Of a stretch of DNA of 64,000 bases, positions 1 through 8,914 are shown piece by piece. Under the pieces are notes generated by a model that did not search any database, was not told the origin of the DNA, and saw only the letters and a list, made by a program, of their open reading frames with translations. Source of the DNA: Brasenia schreberi (lineage: Eukaryota > Streptophyta > Magnoliopsida > Nymphaeales > Cabombaceae). The stretch is taken from the NCBI GenBank assembly GCA_036023115.1, contig JAYKKT010000089.1, forward strand, positions 20,827,001 to 20,891,000, read 5' to 3'. The position numbers and the translations under genes are program-made. The first letter of the stretch is position 1; every line of letters starts with the position of its first letter.

Positions 1-1219
1 CAGCCCCAACTAGCCCCAAACCCATTGTAGCTTAAAGCTCCCGGAACTCCAAGTCTCTCCAAGCTCTCAAGCTCTCCGGCTTCGCTCCCACATGCCCCGG
101 ACTCCATAAGAAGAAGGCGGATTCGCCCCTTGTACGATCCTAACTCAAAAGGCTGGAAAGTGTAAGTTGATTTCGATATATATCAAATCCCTTTCTATTC
201 AATTTAATTCGTCATATGGGGTTGTAATAACGGAGCATCGTCTCCCCTCGGATGTAATATATGTGCAAAACACACACACGTACACTCGAGCCTTTCCGCT
301 CTTATCTGCACACTTTTGCACACAAACGGGCCTCAACAGCCCATAGGATATAGCCCTATTTATATACATTCAGCTGGGTTTTAAGGTTCAAGTCGTGTGA
401 GTTGTTTTTCATTTTATACACTCAAAGCACTCACTCACATTGAGCCTTTCCGCTCTTACGTATATATACGTATTTCCCTTTCAGTTGGGTTTTAAATTTA
501 AGTTGCGTGAGTTGCCTTTCAATTTATACACTCAAAGCACTCACTCACATTGAGCCTTCTCGCTCTTATATATATCTATATCTCCCTTCTGCTGCGTTTT
601 ACGGTTCAGTTGCGTGTGTTGCATTTCAATTTATACACAACACCCACGCACACATTGAGCCTTTTCGCTCTTAAGATATAGATATATTTAAATTTCTGCA
701 ATTTACATTCAAGTCGTGTGAGTTGCATTCAATTTGGGTTTTCCCTTCTGCTAAGTCTTTAAATTTCGGGTTTTACATTCAAGTTGTGCGAGTTGCATCA
801 CATACTCGCCATACTCGAGCTAGGTTGCATACCTGCATCGAACAAACCCGAACAAAACGTGCAAACACGCCTAAATGGATAAAATTGAGAGACTTAGGGT
901 CGCCCAAATCAAAAACTCGCCAAGTGCATGATTTCAAAAGGATTTTCAAACACCTGTTCATTCAAAAATCGATTTTGAGTTTAAACTTGTTTTAAACGAA
1001 GTCTCTAAGCGTACAGACTGACCCTTGCGCGTCGGTGCAAGAAGGTCTGCGACGAAAAGATCCCGCTTGCCTACAATTGCCTTTCAAAAAGTCAGATATT
1101 TCAAAAACTACTTCGCTAGTTTGAGTAAGCTAGCTGGCACGCCCTAAAAGCGAACGTAAGCACGAAAAGGTTCACTTCAGGCCTAAGAACCCGCAAGTGA
1201 AAATTTTCCGTGTCTACAG
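1..1219 (+). repeat. 5' LTR of element A, 3' part only
   Basis: This stretch matches 7697-8914 with three substitutions (near 249, 338 and 820) and one A missing from an A-run near the end. It ends in TGTCTACA, directly before the primer binding site. It holds a GTAAGT splice-donor-like site (162-167), the conserved block around 215-245, three tandem subrepeats with CACATTGAGCC...GCTCTTA (about 400-690) and the U5 two-hairpin module (1014-1049 and 1115-1134). The 90-residue ORF at 723-995 recurs only because the LTR recurs, and I do not call it a gene. Confidence 0.92.
1014..1134 (+). other. U5 two-hairpin RNA module (element A, 5' LTR)
   Basis: Hairpin I runs 1014-1049 with outer arms CAGAC/GTCTG and an inner CTTGC/GCAAG. 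Hairpin II runs 1115-1134 as a near palindrome with GCTAG/CTAGC arms. The module lies about 90-205 nt upstream of the primer binding site, so it would be in the 5' leader of the genomic RNA. The same pair of structures occurs in every LTR of the window that reaches this far, with compensatory changes in LTR C (35739-36312) and LTR G. Packaging or dimerisation is a reasonable guess for its role, not something the sequence proves. Confidence 0.65.
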
Positions 1220-1223
1220 ATTT

Positions 1224-1241
1224 GGCACGCCCGGTGGGACT
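1224..1241 (+). other. Primer binding site of element A
   Basis: The 18-mer TGGCACGCCCGGTGGGAC begins 4 nt after the LTR end (1219). It starts with TGG, complementary to the CCA end of a tRNA. The same site, with one change at most, stands beside the 5' LTRs of B1, B2 and I. I cannot fix the primer tRNA by eye; tRNA-Arg is reported for Ogre relatives and would be the first to test. Confidence 0.85.
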
Positions 1242-1339
1242 CAGGACTTAAGTAGACTTCAAACAAACAAGTTACACTCAAATTTTTGAAAAAAAGATAT
1301 TTTCCAAAAAATCGTGCGTACTTAGAAAATTTGCAGAAA

Positions 1340-3095
1340 ATGGAGCAAAAGCCAAAATCCTCGTCGAGTAAATCAAAAGAGGTTTCTAAGAAAGCCAAAA
1401 AACGAGAAGCAATAGCTGATATACAGGCGATTTTCAAAGAAAAAATGGATGTTTTAAGCAGGGAGCTTAAAACCCATAAATCCCATAGCAGCTCTTCTCG
1501 GGCACACGAAGATCGTGAAAAGAAAACCGATCTCAAACTCGACGAAGGATGTGAAGTAAAAGGCCAAAACCCAGAAAGGGGCGAGTCCTCCACTCCCACA
1601 CTTCCAAAATCCTCGTTCAGTAAATCAAAAGAGGTTTTCAAAACAGCCAAAGAACGAGAAATGCTAGTTGATATATGGGTAACTTTCAAAAAAATGGATG
1701 TTTTAAGCAAGGAGCTTAAAACCCATAAATCCCATAGCAGCTCTTCTCGGGCACATAAAGATTGTGAAAAGAAAACCAAATTCAAAATCGACAAAGGAAT
1801 TGAGGAAAAAGGCCAAAACCCAGAAAGGGGCGAGTCCTCCACTCCCACAAATCCAAAATTCGAAAATTCCAAAGAAAATTTAAAAAGAGTTGTTTTTGTT
1901 TCAAAAAATCAAAAAAATCTTGAAAACTTTCAAAAAGACAAAAAAATTGAAAAATCAAACTTTGAAATTTCGAAAAATTCAAGTGCAATTCCTAAGTCTA
2001 GGTACACACACAGTGGGACATGAAACCCACACCCCACAAAGAGACGAGAGTGAAAAACAGGTAGGTTTCGAAAAGGAACGCCTCGTGAAACCCCGGGGGC
2101 TCAAAACAGAGTTACCCGGGAAATCGGCCTGCTCTCACCATGAAAAGGTAGACAAGCCACAAAGAGGTATGCTTGAAACCCATCCTTCTCAAAACTCTCT
2201 TCTTCATATAGGGTCGTCAGATGCATTGGATAACCCCTCTGCACACACAAACCCACGAAATGTGCCTAGGTTAGAGAATTTTCAAGGTGCGCCAAATATC
2301 CCGCACCAGCCAAAAGAATTTCAAAAACAAAAACAAAAAGAAGTTGAAAAAATGGTAGACATGGAGACCCCTAATGCATGCATCGACATCTTAGGAGCTC
2401 ATAACCCTGCCATAGAAAAACCCATTTCTTTGAGCCTAATCTTGTACCCTGGAACCAAGATTAGAGCCTTGAAACAAAAAAATCCATCCCTAGGGGCACC
2501 ACGAGTTGAACCTAGGGAGCAAGCCAAAAAATTTGAGGGAGCAAGCTTGTCTTCCCTCGAAGAAAAATTCTCCCAAATACAGGTTGTGTGGAAGCTCAAG
2601 CCTTCCATCACCCTGCAATATCCAAAGTTCCTCAAGGAACCAAGCATGGCTTTCCTTGAGGACAAAATCTCCCAATTCGGGGTTGTATGGAAGCACAAGT
2701 CTTCCATCACCCCAAAATATCCAAAGTCTCTCGAGGGACCAAGCACGGCTTTCCTTGAGAAACAAATCTCCCAAACCAGGGTTAAATGGAAGCCCAAGTC
2801 TTCCATCGCCCCAGAATCCAAAATCCCAAAATCCAAAAGGGTATATATCCCTGACATGGACGATTCCATGTTCCAAGGCCATGATTTATACAAAAACTTT
2901 TCGAAAAACAAGAAGTCTTGGAACATGATTCTGAATATGGGATATAAACCCTACCAGGGCCTGGGAACCCAAAACCAAGGTAGGCTCGAACCTGTCCTAC
3001 CTCAAGCCAATCGACAAAAGTATGGATTGGGCTACAGCCCACCCATACCCCCAGAGCCGCCACCTAAGACCATATGGGTCAAGGGTGCCCTGTAG
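1340..3095 (+). pseudogene. Gag-N/G-patch protein of element A, one frameshift
   Basis: The protein begins MEQKPKSSSSKSKEV and, without the frameshift, would have about 585 residues. It is rich in Lys and Ser. Residues about 1-160 contain two copies of an 80-residue unit (SKEV...ERGESSTPT) whose core resembles the N-terminus of family B gag (IEDLRREFEAKID against IADIQAIFKEKMD). A 33-residue unit is repeated three times (DNA about 2550-2815). The C-terminus is a G-patch (WNMILNMGYKPYQGLG ... YGLGYSPP). The Gag capsid fold, zinc knuckle and protease active site are absent. The frame breaks near 2007, where 2 bp are missing compared with the copy at 53023-53774, giving a stop at 2021-2023. The role is unknown; RNA binding is suggested by the basic charge and the G-patch. 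Confidence 0.75.
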
Positions 3096-3155
3096 AACCT
3101 CTAAAACCCAAAACCCATGTCTTAGACCTATTGATTAGAGTCTGATTCATGAATG

Positions 3156-3167
3156 TTTTCTTTGTAG
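3156..3167 (+). promoter_or_regulatory. Putative 3' splice acceptor upstream of the pol leader
   Basis: TTTTCTTTGTAG followed by GT lies after the end of the G-patch ORF. The same pyrimidine-rich stretch plus AG is present at the same place in B2 (29764-29777, minus strand) and K (61032-61045). Ogre elements are known to splice out an intron between protease and RT, so an acceptor here is plausible. Confidence 0.4.
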
Positions 3168-4221
3168 GTTCATGGGAAGATCCCTCCTTTTGAAAAAGCC
3201 AAAAAAATCAGATATTTGCCAAAAAACCAAAAAAATTGAAAACCCAAAACAAAATCTCAAAAACATTTGGAAAAATGAAAATTCCAAAAAAAGAAATTTG
3301 TTTTAAAGCCTTCGGCCATGTACAAAGTCCATTTTCGAAAATTGTAAAATTGCTTTTCAAAAATTGTATATAACTCCCAAAAACCAAAAAAATCCAAAAA
3401 GCTGATCTTGAACACCCTTTTGTCTAGAGGTTTTTCAAAATGAAAAGCTCGAGAATCACCAATGCCAGGAGGAATAAAAACCTCCGAACTTCCTGAAATT
3501 CGCAAGATCCTTGACTTATGCAAAGATTGGGGATTTTTAGAAATAAGCCTGACCCATAGTGTATGCATAAGCATCATGCATCACACTCTGAAATCATTCA
3601 TGTGCATCGAGTCTAGACATCATCTTAGAACTCGAATTCTGGGTTTTGTAAAACCAAAAGGGGCAATGAAAGTCGACCCCCTAAGTATCGAGCCTTCACA
3701 AGCAGGTCTCCATACGAATCAAATCCAACACCTTCAAGGCAAATTTCAAAAAGAAATGAGAAACTCGAAAAAGGGTTAGCATTTCACAAAAGCCTTTTCA
3801 AAATTCTTTTGATAAAAAACCTTCCATACATTTCAAGTCATGCATTGTCTGCTTTACTTGATCAAATGCCCCATGAAGGCACGAATTTTCAAAATGAATT
3901 CCAAAAACCCTGCTTGACCAAAACCAAGTATGGAAAACATATTTCGATCAAAAGGGCGGGTATAAAACCATCTTCATATAGAAAGGGAGGATTTCCCAAA
4001 ATTGCTTTCTCAAAAGGGATCAGAATTTCGAAAATTTAACCCTACATATACTTTAAAAAGAAAAATTTTCAAAACTTCAGGTTTATATGAAAACCTTGAT
4101 TGTGTTGGTAAAGAACATGAATCTCACGATGAAATATGAAGACCATGTCAAAACTAAAACCTGATGGCCATGACGATCACTTAGGGTTGGTTATGTTTTC
4201 CATCCTTGAGAAAAAAGTATC

Positions 4222-4335
4222 ATGATCATGTTAGAAAAATCGTGGAAGTGCATGGACATGAACACACCATTGTCCATCCATAATCCTTTTGAAAAGCCAT
4301 GGCCCTTCACCATGTGGCCATGCGAAATTTCCCTC
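4222..4335 (+). pseudogene. Integrase relic in element A
   Basis: Read loosely in frame, this stretch gives HDHVRK...VEVHGH...KPWPFTMW. It lines up with the integrase segment HDHVRKCHPCQVHGH...SPWPFTMWAFD of family B just after the zinc finger. The CxxC pair is lost and the frame is not continuous. It is too short and broken to act, but it marks A as a derivative of a pol-bearing ancestor. Confidence 0.6.
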
Positions 4336-5242
4336 AAGCTAGGGGCATTTTTAAATATAGCCCCTAGACACCTTCCATGAAGAAACGAATTTCATAGAAT
4401 GCATCTCCTTCTTGACTTGTGAGATACATTTCATATGTTCACTCTTGCATAAAAACGTATATTTCCATTTTGAATCACGTGGAGTGCATAGCATGCATCA
4501 TATTCATATCATATCACCCCGAAGAAAGCCTAAGAGGTGGGCAAACCTAAGTAGGAATGTCCCCATGTCTTCAAAAAGGGCAAGAAAAATTCGAAAAATC
4601 TGTTGATGTTGTGGGTAGAAATTAGCAAAACCCCGAAAATGCCCGAATATTCAAAAGGGTTTATGTTAAATTCCTTTTTCGAAAGGATTTTTGAAAAATC
4701 GAACTCCTTTGAAACTTCTTGAAAGAAGGATCGAAGTTGATTGTATCCCTGAATGGAGGAATTTATACTTTTCGAAAGGTAGAGTCTTCCAAAAAAACAA
4801 ATTGGCGATATTTCAAAGAACCCTGGCTTACAAGATTAAGCCTTGTTCAAAATATCAAAATATTTTCGAATAGCAGATGCTATTAAGAAATAGGACGATC
4901 TCGTTTGAATCGAGTAACCAAAGGGATAAGCCTTCCCCCATTCTACTTTCTCTCCAAAAAGGAAAATTGGCTGTGTTCAAAAGAAAGAAAAAAAAATCGA
5001 GAATACAAAAACTCCTCCGAAAGAGGTCTTCTCGTTTCAAAAGAAAAAGGAGATATAAAAACACTCCTCCCAAAGAGGTCTTCCCTTCATAAATGGGGAA
5101 TACAAAAACTCCTCCAAAGAGCTGCTCTCCTTTAAAGAAAAGAGGGATTAATGAAAAAATACTCCCAAAGGGAGACCCTCTGTGGAAAAAAGAAACAAAA
5201 AGCCAAAAGCTCAAAGAGCGATTTTCCGACTCTTTGCCTAAA

Positions 5243-5272
5243 ACCACGGGACGCTTCAGAAGGGACCGTGGT
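5243..5272 (+). other. Conserved 30-nt double-stem hairpin, 3' internal region
   Basis: The outer arms are ACCACGG/CCGTGGT and a small inner stem is CTTC-A-GAAG. The same 30-mer is found at 17826-17855 (B1), 21988-22017 (B2, minus) and 46585-46614 (F, minus), although the surrounding sequence has drifted. It is noncoding in all four. Confidence 0.6.
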
Positions 5273-5910
5273 ATCTCTTTCCCGTATCCCTACGGCTTAT
5301 CCCCAAGGAAAAAGGTTCAAATTTGCGAAAATCCTAAAGTACGAATAAAATCGGCTTATTTGGATTTCATTTTGTTTGAGAACTCGACTTTGTTTTGTAG
5401 GAAATGGAACTTTGAAATGTTTTCCAAATTTTTCTACCCAAAAAACCTCCACTGAGTAGCAGGTATTGAAACCCGAATAAAGGGAAGTATGAAAAACGGA
5501 AGTCCTTTTTGATACAAGCTAAAAGGAGTTCATTTTCAAAAAAATTTTCAAGAAAAACCCACGAATGTCAAAAAGACTAGGGTAGAACCTGCTTAGAGCA
5601 GACAGCCTCAAAAGGCTCTCTCCAAAGCTCGAAAACCCGAAAACGTCAAGAAGACATGGGTAAAACTTGCTCGAAGCGGCCTGCCTCAAAAGGCACTCTT
5701 CGGGCTCAAAACCCCAAAAATAAAAACGTTTTTCTCATGCATGCATCCAAAAATCGTCCATGCATGATCATACATAGGGAAACTTAGGAAAAGTCCCCTT
5801 TTGTTAAAAATCCCCACCTGTGGTAAAAGAAAACAGGGTTTTGCGAAATAAATGGTGTATTCTCGAGAAAATTTGAGAGAAAAACCAAAATGGGGTGTTT
5901 CTTCTTTACC

Positions 5911-5950
5911 ATTATCCAAATACATTTGGATAATGCCAAAGAGGGGCATC
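5911..5950 (+). other. Polypurine tract with adjoining hairpin, element A
   Basis: A perfect inverted repeat ATTATCCAAAT/ATTTGGATAAT with a 2-nt spacer (5911-5934) is followed by AAAGAGGGGC (5938-5947), the plus-strand primer, and by ATC before the 3' LTR. The hairpin and tract recur in B1 (18451-18490) and F (45939-45978, minus). Confidence 0.8.
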
Positions 5951-6514
5951 TGTAAACACCCCAAATCTTCTATATTTCAAAAACTCTCAAAAACACCAGA
6001 AAGCTCGTTTGAGCCAAAACGACGTCCTGTTTTGAAATGTGAAAACAGGTACAGAAGGCAAAAGAAAAGTCCAGGCAAGAAGAGGATTCGAGCCCAGAAT
6101 TTCAGAAGCCACCCCCTGTTCAAAAACGGAAGAAAAAAGAGCCCGTTTGAAAAAAAGCCCGACAGAAGGGTAAAAATGTAATTTGGGTCAAAGAAAAAGC
6201 ACAAAGCAGCTCCAAAATGCAGAAAGAAGCCCAGTACTTGAGGAAGTCGACAGAAGTCCGAGATACGTCCCGTCGGAATGAAGAACGGAATCCGTGCGGC
6301 AATCTGAGTTCGATATCAATAGGAACCGGCTAGAAACCAAAACGGCGGACCGAAACGAACGCCGAAAAAGTCCTGAAAAGCAGAACACCGATTGGAAGAA
6401 AGACTTGGGGAAGACCCAGGACAGAGTTGGGCGTCCGATGAATCGAAGCCCGCTCGAAACCGACGGTGAAAAGCACCAGAAAGGACCAGAAAACCAAGGA
6501 GCAGAAGAAAAATC

Positions 6515-6745
6515 TGGATTGGGTCTGGACCCAAAAATATCCAGATCCATATCCAAATTGTGTTTGGATTGGATATGGATCTCAAAAATCCAAGATCCGA
6601 GATCCGAGATCCAAACCCAAATAAATATTTAGACTGGATCTGGATCTCGAAATATCCGAGATCCGCGATCCAGATCCACATTGAGTTTGGATTGGATCCG
6701 GATAGCCAGACCCAAATCCAAGACCCAATATCCAAGACCCACTTA
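6515..6745 (+). promoter_or_regulatory. GGATC/GGATT hexamer array upstream of the TATA box
   Basis: The stretch is dominated by repeated GGATC, GGATT and ATCC words on both strands at intervals of about 6-12 bp, ending about 10 bp before the TATA box. Comparable arrays stand in family B LTRs (10320-10455, 18960-19075, 36930-37040, 48700-48815) and in LTR G (52380-52680). As a U3 enhancer it is inferred from position and conservation only. Confidence 0.5.
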
Positions 6746-6749
6746 AAAC

Positions 6750-6764
6750 CTCTATAAATAGAGG
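6750..6764 (+). promoter_or_regulatory. TATA box of the element A LTR
   Basis: TATAAATAG lies inside the palindrome CCTCTATAAATAGAGG. Position in the LTR (about 800 bp from its start) and the GGAT array just upstream fit a pol II promoter, with R beginning some 30 bp downstream. Confidence 0.6.
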
Positions 6765-7130
6765 TGCTGGGCTTGAAAAAAAAGTAGGACGTGAGGCTCA
6801 AAGGGGAGAGGCTTTCACGTGAAAGCTTGGTGGGTGGAGAGAGAAAGAGAGAGAGAGAGGGAAGCAAGTCAAGAATAGTGGCTTGACTTTCCCCTTTTCA
6901 AGTTTTTTTTACGTGAAACCTTGTTGGCCAAGGGACTTGAGGAAGCTGCACCAACCAAAGAACGTCCCCTACCTTGGCTGGGAGCATGGCGTGGTGGAGC
7001 TTGGCGGCTTGAGCGGCGGCTTGGAGCGGTGTTGCAACCAAGGTAGGTCCCCTAAGCCCTAACCTAACCCATCTTCCCTAACCTCTCTAGACCACCCATC
7101 CTAGCCAAACTTGCCCCTAAAACCACCACC

Positions 7131-7680
7131 AAAACGGCCAAGTGCTGGCCGTTTTTCACCAAGTCTCCTACCTAAGACCACCACCTAAACACCACCCTAA
7201 ACAACCTCCCTAAACCACCTAAAGTTCGGCCAAGTGCTGGCCGAACTTCCCTTTGAAACTACCTAGCTCGAGCCACCTTGGCTCGAGCCTTTTTCCTCCC
7301 CCATACTTACCCAAGTCGACCCAAGACAACCCCACAACAACCTTGGCCGAACCTTAGAGCAAGTCACTCCTACTCGAGCCACCTTGGCTCGAGTTTCACA
7401 AGACCCAAAACGGCCAAGTGCTGGCCGTATTCCATACTAAAACCATGCCACTCGAGCCACCTTGGCTCGAGTCTCACAAGACCAAACAAAGGTCATGAAC
7501 CTTGGCCGAAATCTCAAAACTTTAGCCAACACCTGACCTAGGACCAGCCAACTCTATCCTATACCTAAACCAAGGCCAAATGCTGGCCTAATACCAAGCC
7601 TAAACTATACCTAAACCAAGACCAAGCGTTGGCCAAATCCCATACAAAAACCCAATCACTCGAGCCAAGGTGACTCGAGT
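7131..7680 (+). repeat. Array of eight short hairpins in the A LTR
   Basis: Two alternating types appear. Type 1 has CGGCCA/TGGCCG cores: 7131-7155 (10-bp arms), 7222-7248 (11-bp arms), 7410-7428 and 7573-7589. Type 2 has CTCGAGCCA/TGGCTCGAG cores: 7266-7288, 7372-7394, 7450-7472 and 7658-7680. Bases outside the cores differ between units yet stay paired (AAAACGG/CCGTTTT against AAGTTCGG/CCGAACTT). The array lies between the two donor-like sites of the LTR. Confidence 0.7.
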
Positions 7681-8914
7681 CTTACCTTGCCCAAACCAGC
7701 CCCAACTAGCCCCAAACCCATTGTAGCTTAAAGCTCCCGGAACTCCAAGTCTCTCCAAGCTCTCAAGCTCTCCGGCTTCGCTCCCACATGCCCCGGACTC
7801 CATAAGAAGAAGGCGGATTCGCCCCTTGTACGATCCTAACTCAAAAGGCTGGAAAGTGTAAGTTGATTTCGATATATATCAAATCCCTTTCTATTCAATT
7901 TAATTCGTCATATGGGGTTGTAATAACGGAGCATCGTCTCCCCCCGGATGTAATATATGTGCAAAACACACACACGTACACTCGAGCCTTTCCGCTCTTA
8001 TCTGCACACTTTTGCACACAAACGGGCCTCAACAACCCATAGGATATAGCCCTATTTATATACATTCAGCTGGGTTTTAAGGTTCAAGTCGTGTGAGTTG
8101 TTTTTCATTTTATACACTCAAAGCACTCACTCACATTGAGCCTTTCCGCTCTTACGTATATATACGTATTTCCCTTTCAGTTGGGTTTTAAATTTAAGTT
8201 GCGTGAGTTGCCTTTCAATTTATACACTCAAAGCACTCACTCACATTGAGCCTTCTCGCTCTTATATATATCTATATCTCCCTTCTGCTGCGTTTTACGG
8301 TTCAGTTGCGTGTGTTGCATTTCAATTTATACACAACACCCACGCACACATTGAGCCTTTTCGCTCTTAAGATATAGATATATTTAAATTTCTGCAATTT
8401 ACATTCAAGTCGTGTGAGTTGCATTCAATTTGGGTTTTCCCTTCTGCTAAGTCTTTAAATTTCGGGTTTTACATTCAAGTTGTGCGAGTTGCATCGCATA
8501 CTCGCCATACTCGAGCTAGGTTGCATACCTGCATCGAACAAACCCGAACAAAACGTGCAAACACGCCTAAATGGATAAAATTGAGAGACTTAGGGTCGCC
8601 CAAATCAAAAACTCGCCAAGTGCATGATTTCAAAAGGATTTTCAAACACCTGTTCATTCAAAAATCGATTTTGAGTTTAAACTTGTTTTAAACGAAGTCT
8701 CTAAGCGTACAGACTGACCCTTGCGCGTCGGTGCAAGAAGGTCTGCGACGAAAAGATCCCGCTTGCCTACAATTGCCTTTCAAAAAGTCAGATATTTCAA
8801 AAACTACTTCGCTAGTTTGAGTAAGCTAGCTGGCACGCCCTAAAAGCGAACGTAAGCACGAAAAGGTTCACTTCAGGCCTAAGAACCCGCAAGTGAAAAT
8901 TTTCCGTGTCTACA

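Larger units (their letters stand above)
3096..5937 (+). other. 3' internal noncoding region of element A
   Basis: No ORF of believable quality lies here; the short frames are AT-rich chance reads. What can be recognised is decayed family B sequence. About 3150-3530 aligns with the pol leader (TSELPEIRKILDL against TSELPEFHKILDF). About 4222-4335 aligns with integrase. About 4860-5450 aligns with the B region between pol and the 3' LTR, including the conserved hairpin at 5243-5272 and purine-rich blocks. This is the layout expected if A arose from an autonomous ancestor by deletion of capsid, protease and most of pol. Confidence 0.7.
1..8914 (+). mobile_element. Element A: non-autonomous Tat-like LTR retrotransposon (5' end off-window)
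   Basis: Two near-identical LTRs (1-1219 matches 7697-8914) flank an internal region with a primer binding site, one basic ORF region ending in a G-patch, a long 3' noncoding part and a polypurine tract. There is no capsid core, protease active site, RT or RNase H; only a short integrase relic remains near 4222-4335. The 3' LTR is complete at 2964 bp, so the whole element should be about 10.7 kb. It sits inside a minus-strand family B LTR, whose sequence resumes at 8915. Its class resembles LARD or TR-GAG elements: mobile only with enzymes supplied by a relative. The LTR identity makes it a recent insertion. Confidence 0.9.
5951..8914 (+). repeat. 3' LTR of element A, complete (2964 bp)
   Basis: It starts TGTAAACACCCC straight after the polypurine tract and ends TGTCTACA. 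In order it holds a GGATC-rich array (about 6515-6745), a TATA box in a palindrome (6750-6764), a purine-rich GAGAGA run near 6838-6860, a donor-like GTAGGT (7043-7048), an array of eight short hairpins (7131-7680), a second donor-like GTAAGT (7858-7863), tandem subrepeats (about 8096-8396) and the U5 two-hairpin module (8710-8830). The five bases after it (GGTGG) should be the target duplication; its partner is off-window. Confidence 0.93.

Noticed and set aside
723..995. 90-residue ORF identical at 723-995 and 8419-8691
   Set aside because: Both copies are within the LTRs of element A, in U5; identity reflects the young LTR pair and not selection on a protein.
4877..5455. Lys-rich overlapping ORFs of 65-120 residues in element A
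   Set aside because: Three frames are open in purine-rich DNA. The same region in B1, B2 and F is noncoding and frames are not kept.
1..8914. Segmental duplication of a gene region
   Set aside because: The repeated 1.2 kb ends at a primer binding site on one side, and the second copy begins at a polypurine tract, which is LTR structure.
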